Shown here: positions 1 to 11,260 of the stretch, in pieces
Layout of the letters: every line of letters begins with the position of its first letter
How positions within the stretch are numbered: position 1 is the first letter of the stretch
Source: Heterocephalus glaber
Taxonomy: Eukaryota > Chordata > Mammalia > Rodentia > Bathyergidae
DNA length: 64,000 bases
Assembly: GCF_000247695.1 (NCBI RefSeq)
Contig: NW_004624848.1
Span: 1,619,940-1,683,939 of the forward strand
Direction of reading: 5' to 3'
Made by a program: the position numbers and the translations under genes
The notes under the pieces: generated by a model
Told to the model about the DNA's origin: nothing
The model's input: the letters and a program-made list of their open reading frames with translations, nothing else
Database searches by the model: none

Positions 1-394
1 GGAAAGGAAATCGGAACGGGTAGGCGAGCACTTTGTGTGCCTTCACGATTTACTTTCCACAGCGTTCATGAATTCAGGACTGTCTGTGCCTGTGAGATAA
101 AGCAGACGCAGATCGCCACACTCAGGACCAGGCCTCTCCTGCGAGTCTACTTCCTACTGCAAGAAAAGCAGCCGTTGATGACTCAGGGCTCACACGCACC
201 TGCTGAGCTCGTTCCCGAGGTCTGAGTCGGGACAGCTGCTCCACGGCCCACTGGCAGCGGGGCTGGTTCTAGGGTCTGCAGTGAGCCGCCCATCAGCCGT
301 GGCGCTCTCCCCTCCCCGGGCAGGCGCTGTCCTGACGGTGCTGTCCTCCGGGCCAGGTGAAGTTCGGTAGGCTTTGGTCAGTAGTTGCGCCTAA

Positions 395-885
395 CCCCAC
401 CCTTCCCAACTCCAATAGCCGCCTTTCTGCTCTGTTTCTGTGAGACTGACTGCTTTTTAGGTTCCGCGCGTGAGATCATGCAGCACTTTCCTGCTCCTGG
501 CTCATTCCACTTACGCCTTGTCCTCCGTGTTAAAAATGACGCTTTTTCTCTTTTTAACCCTTGTATATTATTCCACTGAGTATTCGCACCACATTTTCTC
601 TGTTTCTGTAACCATTCGTCTGTGGATAGACATTTAGATTGTTCCCATATCCTCAATTCAAATAGTACAGAACTGAGCATGGTAGGCGGATATCACTTTG
701 ATATTCAGATTGCAAAATTTTGAAAATATACCCAGAAGGGGGTCTTCTCGATCTATATTTAGTGTGTTGAGGAATCTCCATACCTGTTTTCCAGATGGTT
801 GCTGTAGTTTACATCTCCACCAAGGGTGTACAAAGCATCACACTGTACCCTATAAATATATACAAGTATTTGTCAAAAGAAATAT
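395..885. mobile_element. L1 fragment with 5' inversion
   Basis: Positions 395 to about 838 read as the reverse complement of the end of L1 ORF2 and start of its 3' region. Examples are GTGAGATCATGCAG, the TATTCCACTGAGTATTCGCACCAC stretch split around 570-595, and GAGGAATCTCCATACCTGTT near 770. From about 838 the sequence switches to the sense strand of the L1 3' end (CTATAAATATATACAAGTATTTGTCA). An antisense upstream part joined to a sense 3' end is the structure produced by twin priming. It is an old, diverged copy. Borders are approximate. Confidence 0.6.
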
Positions 886-1034
886 AGCATTTTCATTTCA
901 AGAAACTGATCTGTGTGAGTTGACATTTAATGAGGAGCTCTGGCGTCTCCTCTTCCAGGAGGGAAATCTTCTATGAGCCCCTAACATATATGGTTGAATT
1001 ATCAACAATTATTTTTTAAAAAACAAAAACAAAC

Positions 1035-1240
1035 CTAGTATTAAACAATTTCTTGTGAGGCACTATACTAAACAAGGTGCATTTTTTCTCTTTTTCATCC
1101 TCACAACCTTGAGACCTAGTGAATATTATCCCTGTTTTGTGGACAGTGGGTAAGGGATAGTAACGTTTGGGGCTAGAGACAGCCAGATCATGCTAAGAAT
1201 GTGGGCCCAGAAGCCTCAAACTAAATTCCTGCCCCAGATT
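1035..1240 (-). mobile_element. MIR SINE fragment
   Basis: The sequence ATCCTCACAACCTTGAGAC followed by TTATCCCTGTTTTGTGGA and a GTAAGGGATAGTAACG-like stretch matches the reverse complement of the MIR core. It is old and diverged. Confidence 0.5.
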
Positions 1241-1372
1241 GGGTAATTTTAGGTTATGGCTTCTTCCTTGTCATATAACCCATCTGTTGCTCTAAAATGG
1301 GTATACTAGAAGGAGCTGGATGGGTTAGTTTGAAAATTGGATGAGTTTGTATTTAGGAAGTACCTGGATCCT
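1240..1372 (+). mobile_element. MIR SINE fragment
   Basis: The order CATCTGTTGCTCTAAAATGG, then ATTGGATGAGTTTGTATTT and AAGTACCTGG follows the sense MIR consensus. It abuts an oppositely oriented MIR piece. It is weak and heavily diverged. Confidence 0.4.
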
Positions 1373-2599
1373 CCTATGAACCACCTAATATTATTTGCTT
1401 TTGCTTTTTTAAGATGGTTCTTATTTTAGATAATATTTTAGAAGACTTGGCAACTTGTTACAAATATATATCCTTTTTGGCATTCAGTAATACTGTATTT
1501 CATTTTACAGTATGCATTCTTACTTGATGAATTTCAACTATGTGTTTTCTCGTTTCTGTGAAAAACATTCTTCCCTATGCACTTTCTGATTTTCCCATCA
1601 TAAATTAATCACTGATCTGTATATATTGATCATTAGCTTATCCCAGAAATGTATCAAAGACCGAAGTTTGCAGTCAGCTTTGCCTCTTGCCCATCTCTCA
1701 TGCCCACACCCACCCCGTCCCACCTTCCTGAGTGGGCTCAGTGTGGAACCGTCCCTGGGGAGCCCTGCTGTCCTTCTAGCCATCCCATCCAGTCACTGTC
1801 ATGCCCTCTGGCCTCCCTGCCTGTCCCACAGTGGCCCAGACATGCTGTGTGCCCACCGATTCCTCAAACAAATCTCTTACATGTTGCAAACACACACTAA
1901 TAATAAAACAATTTTTTAAAACTCTGATTAAATGCAAAGAATCCATTATCAACCAAGGATCATTATTCTTCTCCATTTCTATTGCAACTTTCTTTCTTTC
2001 CTTTGTTACTAAATCAACTATGGCTTCCCCTACAAATTTCAAAACTAGCGATGAGAATTACTGGTTCTGTCTTTGTTCTAACTTTAAGGATAATTACTTT
2101 ACTTTTATTTCAATTGTTGCCTAGAGTTACTTTAAGTAATTTTCACTGTAATTTGAAAGTTTCTTGGTGTTCAGTTTATTTAGTTAGTATATAAGTAGTT
2201 GATTATACATCAAATTAATTCAATATTTATTAATCTCATCACACAAGCTCTTTTTCCTTTTAATATTTTGCAGGGTAATTTTTATATTAATCTTTATTTA
2301 TGAACAAAGTACACACTGGGTCAAAAAGTATTAAGCTTTTAATCCACTGATGGATAATGTTTCATTAATGTTTTTGGAATTTTTGCAGTTCCTTCTACTT
2401 AGGAGTGAAATAGGCCTCAGTTTTTAATATTAAGTACTGCTATGTCAGAGAACTTCGATGTGCGATTTAGGCTTTCTGGGTTTTGTTTTGTTTTGTTTTG
2501 CCATGAATTGGGAGAACTGACATTTTTAGTTGTTTATGTAAGTTTGAGAATATATGTTTTTTTATATTCAGTAGAACTCTCTTATAAAACCCCATTCTG

Positions 2600-3060
2600 T
2601 TTAATCTTTTTAAACTAGGAAATGTTTGGCAATATTTTGAACTTCTTCTAGAGTTACTTTTCTGTTCATTTTCACCACTCTTTCAGTAAATATTTAAATT
2701 TCTTAATCATCCATTACATTCCGTTTTTGAGAATTAGTGTGAACCTTCTTAAAATGTAACTTTTGAATATATCCTTATTTTGTCTGATCAGAGTGATTAC
2801 ATCCTTTTCCTCATTGCTAAGTTTGTACTTTCTTGATTCTCTTTCTCTTTCAGAACCAGCTTTTAGTATTAATTTTGAATTATATTTTTGTGAAATTTAT
2901 ATTTATCTCTTACAGATTTTAACACCACCTTTTACTTTAATTTGTTTTGCTCAGTTTTTCTAGGTTTGTAAATTGAGCCCCTGGCTTATATATTTGCAGT
3001 GTTTTATTTAGTAATGAGATTATTTTAAACTATTAATTTCCCACATGTGCAATTTTTACT
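2600..3060 (-). mobile_element. Old L1 ORF2 fragment
   Basis: The stretch TCTCTTTCAGAACCAGCTTT near 2840, followed by TTAATTTGTTTTGCTCAGTT and TTCTAGGTTTGTAAATTGAG near 2940-2975, reads like the reverse complement of L1 ORF2. All frames are broken. Borders are uncertain; it may belong with the L1 material near 0.4-0.9 kb. Confidence 0.45.
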
Positions 3061-3449
3061 GTTTTGAACAGATTTCTCTTATGCTTGCAGGAGAATTGCC
3101 CTGTATTACTCGGTCATTTCCTACAAAGGTTCAAAATTCTTCAGCAAGAATTTAGTGACCAACAGTAAATATTACCAAATTAATTGCAACTAGATATACA
3201 GAACATATGCCCAAATTACCAAGTTGACTGCTTAGTTTTATTCGTAATGACCTCCAGTATGTCTCCAGTCGCTGAACATGGCCATTTGACCCACTGTATT
3301 CTCTGTGCTGAAGATTCAGAATAAAGAAGCTAAAAAATGTAGCTGTATTTTAAACATAGTAAACAGCGAGGCTTAAACAGCGAGGCTTAGCACCTGGGAG
3401 CCTGTGCTCCAGAGTTTGCCCCGGAAAATGCAAGGGGCTTTACATTTAG

Positions 3450-3610
3450 TGGCTGTGCTGTAATCCTTGCCACATTACTTTGCTTTTTGTATACTTTGTG
3501 ACCCTGAAATGGGCACAATAACAGTATCAACTTTTTAGGATTGCAGGTTAATATATAAAATATGCCACCCAAGTGTGCCTGCCATAAAATCACTGAATAA
3601 TGATAATTAT
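3450..3610 (+). mobile_element. MIR SINE fragment
   Basis: CTTTGTGACCCTGAAATGGGCACAATAACAGT-type sequence (3495-3525) and a terminal TAATGATAATTATTATT follow the sense MIR order. It is diverged. Confidence 0.4.
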
Positions 3611-4682
3611 TATTTTCATGAATTATTTTCAATATAGTTAAAGTGTAAATGTTTTGCTATCCTAACAGGAATTGACAACCTCTATTCTGTGGGTGAGTTG
3701 CCCTTTCCTAAGCTGAAGTAGAAGCCAATAAGTGATGTAGAAGAATTGTCATCTTATTAATTATATTACCTCTCTTGACAAGCTCAGGCTCCAGTTGACA
3801 CTTGTTGAGCGGGGCCTTTTTATAATCCACCTTCGCTTGTTGGCAGGGCTTGCCAGTACTGTCACGTTTGATAATTCATGAGGTAGATTTAATTGACAGG
3901 GTTTTAGTTAGTATGGACTAGCAACAGCCTGTTTTGCAGGACTGGTTTATTTTTGTTGAAGGAAGCTGGGTGCTTGCCAATTATGTTTACCAGTGAATTT
4001 ATTTCTTGGGAATATTCCTTATGGTTCTTTCGAGTAAGAGAACAACCTTCCCCTCCTTATAGCTTTTAGATTCCTGCATGAGAATGAAAATTTTGTCTGC
4101 AACACCAGACTTGTTTGCTAAACATAAAAGAACATAAATCCTCAGTGAGTCTCCAGGGGTAGGTTAGAGAAAGGGAGCGATCATTGTAAACCACTTAGCG
4201 CTGTGTGCTGTATCATGTTGCCATGAGAAAGTGCTGGGTGACTGGCTCATGAAGCAGGCTTAGTAAATCCTTTAAATACTGATGTGGGCATTTGGGCTCC
4301 TTGAAAACTAATACCCAGCAGTGAACTGGAGGGATTCGCGGTCTCCAGGAGAGTCACCTGAGCATGTGCAGGTTTCCCAGTTTAAGGGTGACTGCATTTT
4401 ATGTGTCACATCTTGCTTGCTTTAATCATTTCCTTTCACAAACTACAGTTAGGGTTTTCACCATTATTTTCTCTCTTCATTTTCTACTTGATGATATGCT
4501 GCATTTATAGTACATCCACTAAGGAACATTTGCAGGAATCACACATTCTGCAAATGGCATTCTGTCAGGAAAAAACCTTCAAATTATTAGGGAAGATGCC
4601 TGGATTTAATGCATTATTCTTTTCCCAGCCTTGCTCTATGTCCTTTATAAGTTGAAAGGCAATATGAAATCAGATGGCAATC

Positions 4683-4712
4683 ATATATATATATATATAT
4701 TTTTTTTTTTTT
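4683..4712. repeat. (TA)n then poly-T
   Basis: Nine AT units (4683-4700) run into twelve T residues (4701-4712). Confidence 0.9.
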
Positions 4713-4796
4713 AATTGTAAGGTAATAAAATGAAGCATGGACATAGTTCCCAGGTAGGTCTTCAGTTGATCTGTTTTATTTTGTTCATTGTATTTT

Positions 4797-4868
4797 TACG
4801 GTGATGGAGATCAAACCCAAGGCCTGCTAGAGAGAAGTCCTCTAATGCTGAACTACATCCTGAGCTTT
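4797..4868 (-). mobile_element. ID-type SINE
   Basis: The reverse complement shows the tRNA-like order GGATGTAGTTCAGCATTAGAG to GGTTTGATCTCCATCACC, with box B-like GGTTTGATC. A diverged monomer. Confidence 0.55.
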
Positions 4869-5417
4869 GGGCTGTTTTGCATTGTCCTTGATACAATTCA
4901 AGTTAAAAGGAAAGGAAAAAGTGGCTGTTTTTGCAATCATATCATTTTACATGGAGAGTTGCTGTTTTAAGGAAAAACAAAGCCTTAATAAATACATATT
5001 AATACTTTTAAATATGGCCAGAATGTTCATATAAGAATAATTCAGAGAATTTTAGACTTATATTATTGCATGGCAGTAGTTTTGAAAGAAGTTTAAAATG
5101 CCTCATTTACTGTGAAAGTTGGGAGCATATGCTGTTTTACTGTTTTATAGACAAAGAGCATGGTAATTTTTTAGATGTTCATTTCATTTAACCTTCTTGG
5201 AATACAAAACTATATGGGGTTTTTTTTAAAGCACTCTGATAAATGTTTGTTTCAGACTTGCATGAGCATGTAAGAATTAATTGCCAGCTGTCTAGCTGTA
5301 AATCTAGATATTGTAACAAAGATTATTTCTAAATGGCATCAAAGTCAGTGCAAAATCTCCAGGAAATAAGTAATAATGCACTCAACCTTTTTCTTCTTTG
5401 CAGGACAGTGGTCTTTG

Positions 5418-5494
5418 TATTAGTATGGAGGTTTTAACAAGGTCAAATTTAAGACCTTACAGCAAGCACTCTAAAACTGAGCTATATTCCTAGA
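5418..5494 (-). mobile_element. ID-type SINE, diverged
   Basis: The end reads CTAAAACTGAGCTATATTCC, the reverse of an ID start (GGAATATAGCTCAGTTTTAG). The rest is heavily mutated. Confidence 0.45.
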
Positions 5495-7094
5495 GACTTA
5501 TTTGTTCCTTAATAGACTCTTAGCGCTTAAACCCAGATATTCTCTTGTGTGGTTACAAACCCCTTTTAAGTACATTTAAAGAAGTACAACTCAAATAAAC
5601 ACGTTTTTTAATATAAATAAAAATTATGTATAATAAAACAATTGTGTGCATTGTTAATTTTGGTTTGTGGAATATGATTTTTTTCTCTTAGGATATCTTC
5701 CCTATTTGAAAGATTGTAATAGTTATTTCAAAAATGGTCTTGAGAGAATTTTTGATACAGTGTGTCTGCCCAACTTGCTTTTTTAAAATGACTTCACAGC
5801 TGTCAAACCCAATGGATGCTTTATGTTGACCTGTTCTTGGATCTTTCCTTGGCCCTTGGTGTCTACTGAGCACTGCCACTTTGGTGGAAATCCCCTCTTC
5901 CTTCTTCCTTTCCCTCTGAGTCAGCGCTGAAGGTGGTGTCCCCACTGCTTCCCGGAGTTCCCCAAGTATGAGCTGACTCTGTGTCTCCTCCGCCTCCTCC
6001 CGAAGTCACCAAGCACTTTGCTTCAGGTCGCAGTGGCAGCAAACTGAGATGCTAAACAGGCCTGGCAGTGTAAATAAATTAAGAGCCTTGGCCTTATGAA
6101 GAAGCACAGAAAGTGAGTGAGGACTTACAGAACCAAAGAAGAGAACGTGGCTCATCTCCAGCTGTCTGGCGTAGCCACCGCCTCAGGGGACGCGAAGGCT
6201 AGGAGTGTCCCCTGCCTCGCGGCACACTGCAGTCTGTCTGTGCTGCCCCAGGAGCTGGGGAAAGGCAGCTAATTACACAGCAATGCCCTCTCCCGGAGCT
6301 GACATCCATTTTGGCAGTGAGCTGCCCTGGAGTTACACAAGCCCATGACATTTATTATTGCCAGATTTCCCAGTTTAAAACAAAAGACAAATCCAGATTT
6401 TTGTGAAATTCTATTTTTTAATATATTGACAGAATTTTAAAGAAACTTGGGGCCTTTCAAAACCGTGCGCACTTCTGTTGACAGTGTTGGCCTACGAAGT
6501 GTGGTTCTCACCTCTTGGACACCAGGCCTTCCCACCTGCACCCGTTTTTCCACCTCCGTCTCCGGCGGCTTCTTTGTTCCCGCTCCTCTGTTCCCACACC
6601 GCACCTTTGTGACTCCCTGCGAGGAGCCGTGTCCCCTGACCTCCCTGTCCACCGCTGGATGGTCAGTGTTCACGGACGGACGTCCAGCCCACAGGGACCG
6701 CACCCTGGCCTCCCGGGTGAAGCTGCTCCGCTGCCGCCACAGTGTCTGTCGCACAGTGAACTTTCAGTAGGGTTCTCGCTGACCTGTTTTATGGACCCTG
6801 AGGCCGGCGATGCTATTCATACAGCATTAGCACAGCAATTAATACCAAGTCAGCACTTCATGAACACCCACAGAACGAGTGGTGAAACCCAACAAGACAG
6901 GTGTACCTCCCAGGCACGGAACGGACATCATGTGAACAGAAGTTTTGACTCTCGTGTGGTTAATCATGCGATGACAATAACTATTGGATGACAGTGATAA
7001 CTATAAATTGTTGTGCCAGCTGTGTCTGAAACATCTACTAGAGTCAGCTCCACTGAACTCCCTCCACCCATGCTCCACCCTTCCCCACCACTGT

Positions 7095-7149
7095 GCACGC
7101 ACACGCGCGCACACGTCCGCACACACGCACATGCGCACACACACGCACT
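7095..7149. repeat. Impure (CA)n with CG interruptions
   Basis: Alternating purine-pyrimidine tract of CACACG, CGCG and CACA units. Several CpG are retained in an otherwise CpG-poor intron. Confidence 0.85.
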
Positions 7150-7834
7150 CTAGGAAAGGGGATACTGGCTGGTGTATGTTGTATGATGGAGCACAGACAT
7201 TCGCTCTCCTTTTAGCTTAGATTTTCCTATTCATTGCTTCCAAGTTCCCCCGTTTATCTTAAAATGTAGATGTCTAAGGGGTAGGAGGGAAGCAGGCTGG
7301 AGATGGGAGACAACTTTGTTGCTTGCAACCCCATGCCCACAGTGTTTTCATGCATGTATGCTGTCTCATTTAAAATATCTCCATAAGTTAGAAGTCTCTG
7401 CCTTCAATGAGTGGATGTGGAAGGTGAGACAGATGCAGGTGAGCCAGTCACACAAAGAATTCTGAATAATATGTAAGGAGGGTGATTTGTAAGTATGATT
7501 GGTTCATGATATACTTTGCCCTTTTTCAGCACCATTTTTATCTTTGAATTCAATACTATACAAAATAGGTTTTTTTGGTTATCTGGTATACACTAGAATT
7601 TAACTTTGTAAAAAAAATCCAATAATTGTTTTCAAACACGGCAGACTTTTAACAAAAGTTTTGCAGCATGCCCTGTATAAAGTGTTCTCATCTCATAGAA
7701 GCCATCATCTTCTATTTATATGTGCAGTTGTTTAAAAAAAATAAATATAATGGCCTGAATGTTATTTGTATTGGAAATAATAGAAAGTAATTTATGTCAA
7801 AGTATTGTATTTCAAATTATGAGAAAATAAAAAA

Positions 7835-7998
7835 ATGGAAAGGAAATCTATGTAAATAGGGAAGGGTGGAAGGGGTGAAGGGTGCACAGGGAATGGGGAA
7901 AAAATAAGAACTAAGATACATCATGTACAGGTACAAGCACCCAATGATAAATGTAAACATATTGTACACCTAAAATGTACCAACAAAAGAATTTTAAA
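7835..7998 (+). mobile_element. L1 3' end
   Basis: A G-rich purine tract (GGGAAGGGTGGAAGGGGTGA) is followed by CATCATGTACAGGTACAAGC and ends AAATGTACCAACAAAA. The same order recurs at 16.8-17.05 and 27.05-27.29 kb, identifying one L1 3' UTR family present three times. Confidence 0.65.
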
Positions 7999-9134
7999 AA
8001 TGTATTTCAGGACATAAGTGCACATTAACAGTTATATTAGAAAAATTAAAAGAAGTGGCTAAATACAAACAAAATACAAAAATCTCTTAATTTATGTGAC
8101 AGTTGCACAGCTATTTCTGGGAATTTTAGCTTACACTTAAACAGTTCAAAACATACGTGTCTAGCCGTGAGGTGTTAGGTTCCAGAGCCAGATAAACAAT
8201 GGAAAAACTTTTACCTGAATGAAATGTCCAGTCAAATATTTGAGAGGCATGGGGGACACGGGGCCTACACTCACTTTCAGGACTGTGCTGTTTTGAGCAT
8301 TCTGGACCCTGGCTCCTACTTTTCAGAAGTTTCACTCAGAGTCATGCAGCTACCCTGAAATGTTTCTGGAGATTTTTCAAACATCCTCTTTTGTGGCAAT
8401 GCTACTCTGTGTAAGTACCCTGATCCTGATCTTCCAAACCAGAGTTAACATTTGTTTAAGATGAATATCTATTTCTAATGTTTGCAATACTAAGTGTAGT
8501 ACAAAAGTGGTAAGTAGAAATATGTAAGAATTTATTCTTTAAGGATGTAACTACCTAAGAAGATGAGAGAGATTCATAGATAGATTGATTGATTAGCATT
8601 GAAGTCCTGTTTATAAAAAGAGAAGAAATGTGTCAGTGAGCTAAGAGCCCGAAGACCCCTGGCAGGGATGTGAAAAGGGCTGTGAAGGGCTTATGCGTGG
8701 TGGGAGACTCGGAAAGGCTTTCGTCACAGGCCAGAGGAGTGCAGGCAGCCACCTGAGGGTGTGCCCAGGATGGAAGAGATGCTGCCCGAGATATGGGCGG
8801 CAATGAAGAAATAAGATTGGAGTGAGGTCCTGTCCTGTAGAAACTAAGCTGAGCAACTCAGGAGCTGAATGTTGGTACGGTACTTAGGCTCAGAGCTGCC
8901 TGTTCAGTGCATTTGGAGCTGGTGAACAGTGACGCAGAGGACTTCAGGGAAGACTCCTGTTTCTTCAACTGGCAGCTCGTTTTCCATTCTGCCTCTCTGT
9001 TGGGGACATAAATCATATTTGCTGGGTTAAACTTCAGATGCACTCATTGCTGTGGTGCAGATGCCTCTCTAGACTGGAAATTTGATTGCTAAAATAAATG
9101 ATCCTGATGTGCTCTTTCCCTTTTCCTCTTGCAG

Positions 9135-9315
9135 GTATGATTTTGTAGAAGTCGAGGAGCCCAGTGATGGAAGCGTGTTAGGGCGCTGGTGTGGCTCTGC
9201 TGCTGCCCCAGGAAAGCAGATCTCAAAAGGAAACCAGATAAGGATCAGATTTGTATCTGACGAATACTTCCCTTCAGAGCCAGGGTTCTGCATCCACTAC
9301 AACATCGTCCTGCCA
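9135..9315 (+). CDS. PDGFC: PDGFC exon 3: second half of CUB domain
   Basis: PDGF-C is a secreted dimeric growth factor made latent by an N-terminal CUB domain; after proteolytic release it activates PDGF receptor alpha. This 181-nt exon begins with the last base of a split codon and then encodes 60 residues, from YDFVEVEEPSD to FCIHYNIVLP (human residues 106-165). The run GRWCGS and the stretch KQISKGNQIRIRFVSDEY are near-identical to known PDGF-C. Visible cysteines fall at residues 124 and 157. The acceptor is TTGCAG (AG at 9133-9134) and the donor is CCA|GTAAGT at 9316. The upstream half of the domain is outside the window. Relative to human I note SVL for TIL and SAAAPG for SGTVPG, which are loop changes. 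Confidence 0.97.
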
Positions 9316-10707
9316 GTAAGTCTCCCTTCCCCAAGCTCCCATTGTTTATTTAATCACTTCAGCTATTGGTTTGCTTGATTTCCCCCTTTTGAACATGGGA
9401 ATCAGAAAACCAAAAACCTTTCCCTGACCTGGGGTTTTTTCCCCATAACTTTTACTCTATTCATATGAAAAAAAAAGCAAAGATTTTCACCATACAGAAT
9501 TAGCAATGTCAAATACCTTGTCAATGTAATACAATAAAATATGTGCTTTTACATTTACAAGGTAATACTGCTTACCCCCAGCTCAGTGACTGGTATTTCA
9601 GGATTGATGGGAAATTATATTGGGGCTATCTCCTGAGAAAAATGGGAAATTTTGTGTTATGCATTAATATCTTATCATTTAGGAGTTAGCATAAAATCCA
9701 ATCCCACAGTGTCTTTTTGAGTTAATTTCTAGTCTAGCTTATATTAAATAATAAAATATATTTTTAGTAGTCTAGCATTTTTTGGTGACCCTTTGTAATA
9801 CACTTTTTGCATTTTACTAAATATTATCCTATATTTAAAGATGTAATTTTTGAAAGTTACACAGTATTCTGGGGTTTTCAAATTAATATGTAGTTTTGGA
9901 ATTAACATACTGCAGAGCGAGTAAGCCAGCACTACTTTAGATTTTGACTAAATATATGTGTATTGCCTGACAATCCATACTTATATATCATATTTTATTT
10001 TTCCCTATTAAAGTGGTATCATTTGTCTCTGAACCTACCAAAAATGTATTTTAGGTATGACATCTGTAAAAATAAACGACACCTTTCATCTTTTGCTAGA
10101 GAAAAGCAAACTTATTATTCTTTTCCAGTGAATATATTATTAATATATCTAAATGCAGTTCTCTCAGTTTTTCTATTTATCTTAAGATTTAACTTGCTTG
10201 AATAATATTTATGGCCTTTGTGCCCCTCAAAAAAGAATTTGTAAGATTCTCAATGGAATTTTTAAAATATTTTTACTATTTAATTATAATTGCCTATTAT
10301 ATAATAATTGTATTCTTATGGTGTTTTAAGTATTATTTTGAACAGTTGCATGTCTTTATTGTACAACAAAAATACTGAAAACACTTGCTATTTTATTACA
10401 TCCCACATATCTATAATCTAGAAGTTCCCCCAAAATTATGTTGATATCGTCTATTATACTTTTGAAAGTTAATCAATAATACTACTTTTTCAAAGGGTGA
10501 ATGTAGGTATCTTTAACAGTTTGGACAGATGAAATGGTCAATTTTCTGTCCTTACTACCATGTATACTCTTACTGGGTATAAAAGCATTATTCACACCGC
10601 AGCAACAGCTGAAGCAAATTAGAAAATATGGAATCAGTAACTAACTTTGTTGTATTTGCTTTGTTAATCAACATTTTCCTTTTTGATTACCCCTAAGTCA
10701 TTTGTAA

Positions 10708-10802
10708 TTTTTTTTTTTTTGGTACCGAGGATTGAACTTGGGACCTTGCGCTTGCAAGGCAAGCGGCAGGTGGCAGAACCACTGAGCTAAATCCCAGGCC
10801 CC
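10708..10802 (-). mobile_element. ID-type SINE
   Basis: A 13-T run (10708-10720) is followed by GGTACCGAGGATTGAACTTG and ends ACTGAGCTAAATCCCAGGCCCC. The reverse complement begins GGGGCCTGGGATTTAGCTCA, the ID start with box A. Flanks CATTTGTAAT and CATTTGGAAT look like a slightly decayed target duplication. Confidence 0.85.
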
Positions 10803-10970
10803 ATTTGGAATATTTTAAGGCAACTAAGTAAAGAGGGATTTTAAGTATTAGAGAGTACAGCTTAAAAGAAACATTAAATTGCAAACATAAGTTTGAAAAT
10901 GGTAATTTGTTCATTTAGTGATTGTAAAATCCTTCATTGATATGATTGATAATGAAGGTGATCTTTCAGC

Positions 10971-11064
10971 TTTTTTTTTTTTTTTTTTCTGGTACCAGGG
11001 ATTGAACTCAAGACCCTCTGCTTACATGGTAGACACAGCACCACTGAGCTAAATCCCTGGTGCC
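10971..11064 (-). mobile_element. ID-type SINE
   Basis: A poly-T run of 18 bases, then CTGGTACCAGGGATTGAACT to GAGCTAAATCCCTGGTGCC. The flanks GAAGGTGATCTTTC and GAAGGAGATCTTTC are a near-perfect target duplication. Confidence 0.85.
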
Positions 11065-11170
11065 TGAAGGAGATCTTTCTGAAATGTTATGAATTCAGGA
11101 TGTGAATCTTAATTAGTTTTCTTATATTGATTATTAAAGATATCGATATCTCTGTTCCATTCCGAAAGAA

Positions 11171-11260
11171 TTTTTTTTATTTTTTTGGTACCAGGGATCG
11201 AACTCAGGTCTTTGCACTTGCACAGCAGGTGGCAAAACCACTGAACTAAGTCCCTGCCCC
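11171..11260 (-). mobile_element. ID-type SINE
   Basis: T-rich tail, then GGTACCAGGGATCGAACTCA to ACTAAGTCCCTGCCCC. It is flanked by ATTCCGAAAGAA (11159-11170) and ATTCTGAAAGAA (11261-11272), a target duplication with one mismatch. It is the third such element in the same orientation within about 560 bp. Confidence 0.85.

Larger units (their letters stand above)
1..9134 (+). other. PDGFC: PDGFC intron 2, 3' portion
   Basis: This is non-coding sequence upstream of the first exon in the window. It ends with the acceptor of exon 3, a pyrimidine-rich tract followed by GCAG at 9131-9134. I see no exon or intact gene in it. It holds an inverted L1 fragment (395-885), MIR pieces near 1.0-1.4 kb and 3.45-3.6 kb, a probable antisense L1 (2600-3060), two old ID SINEs (4.8 and 5.45 kb), an impure CA repeat (7095-7149) and an L1 3' end (7835-7998). 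Positions 200-370, 3770-4400 and 5970-6400 are richer in GC or look like unique sequence with no repeat I recognise. The intron number follows the human gene, in which the exon beginning inside the CUB domain at codon 105/106 is exon 3. Confidence 0.85.
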
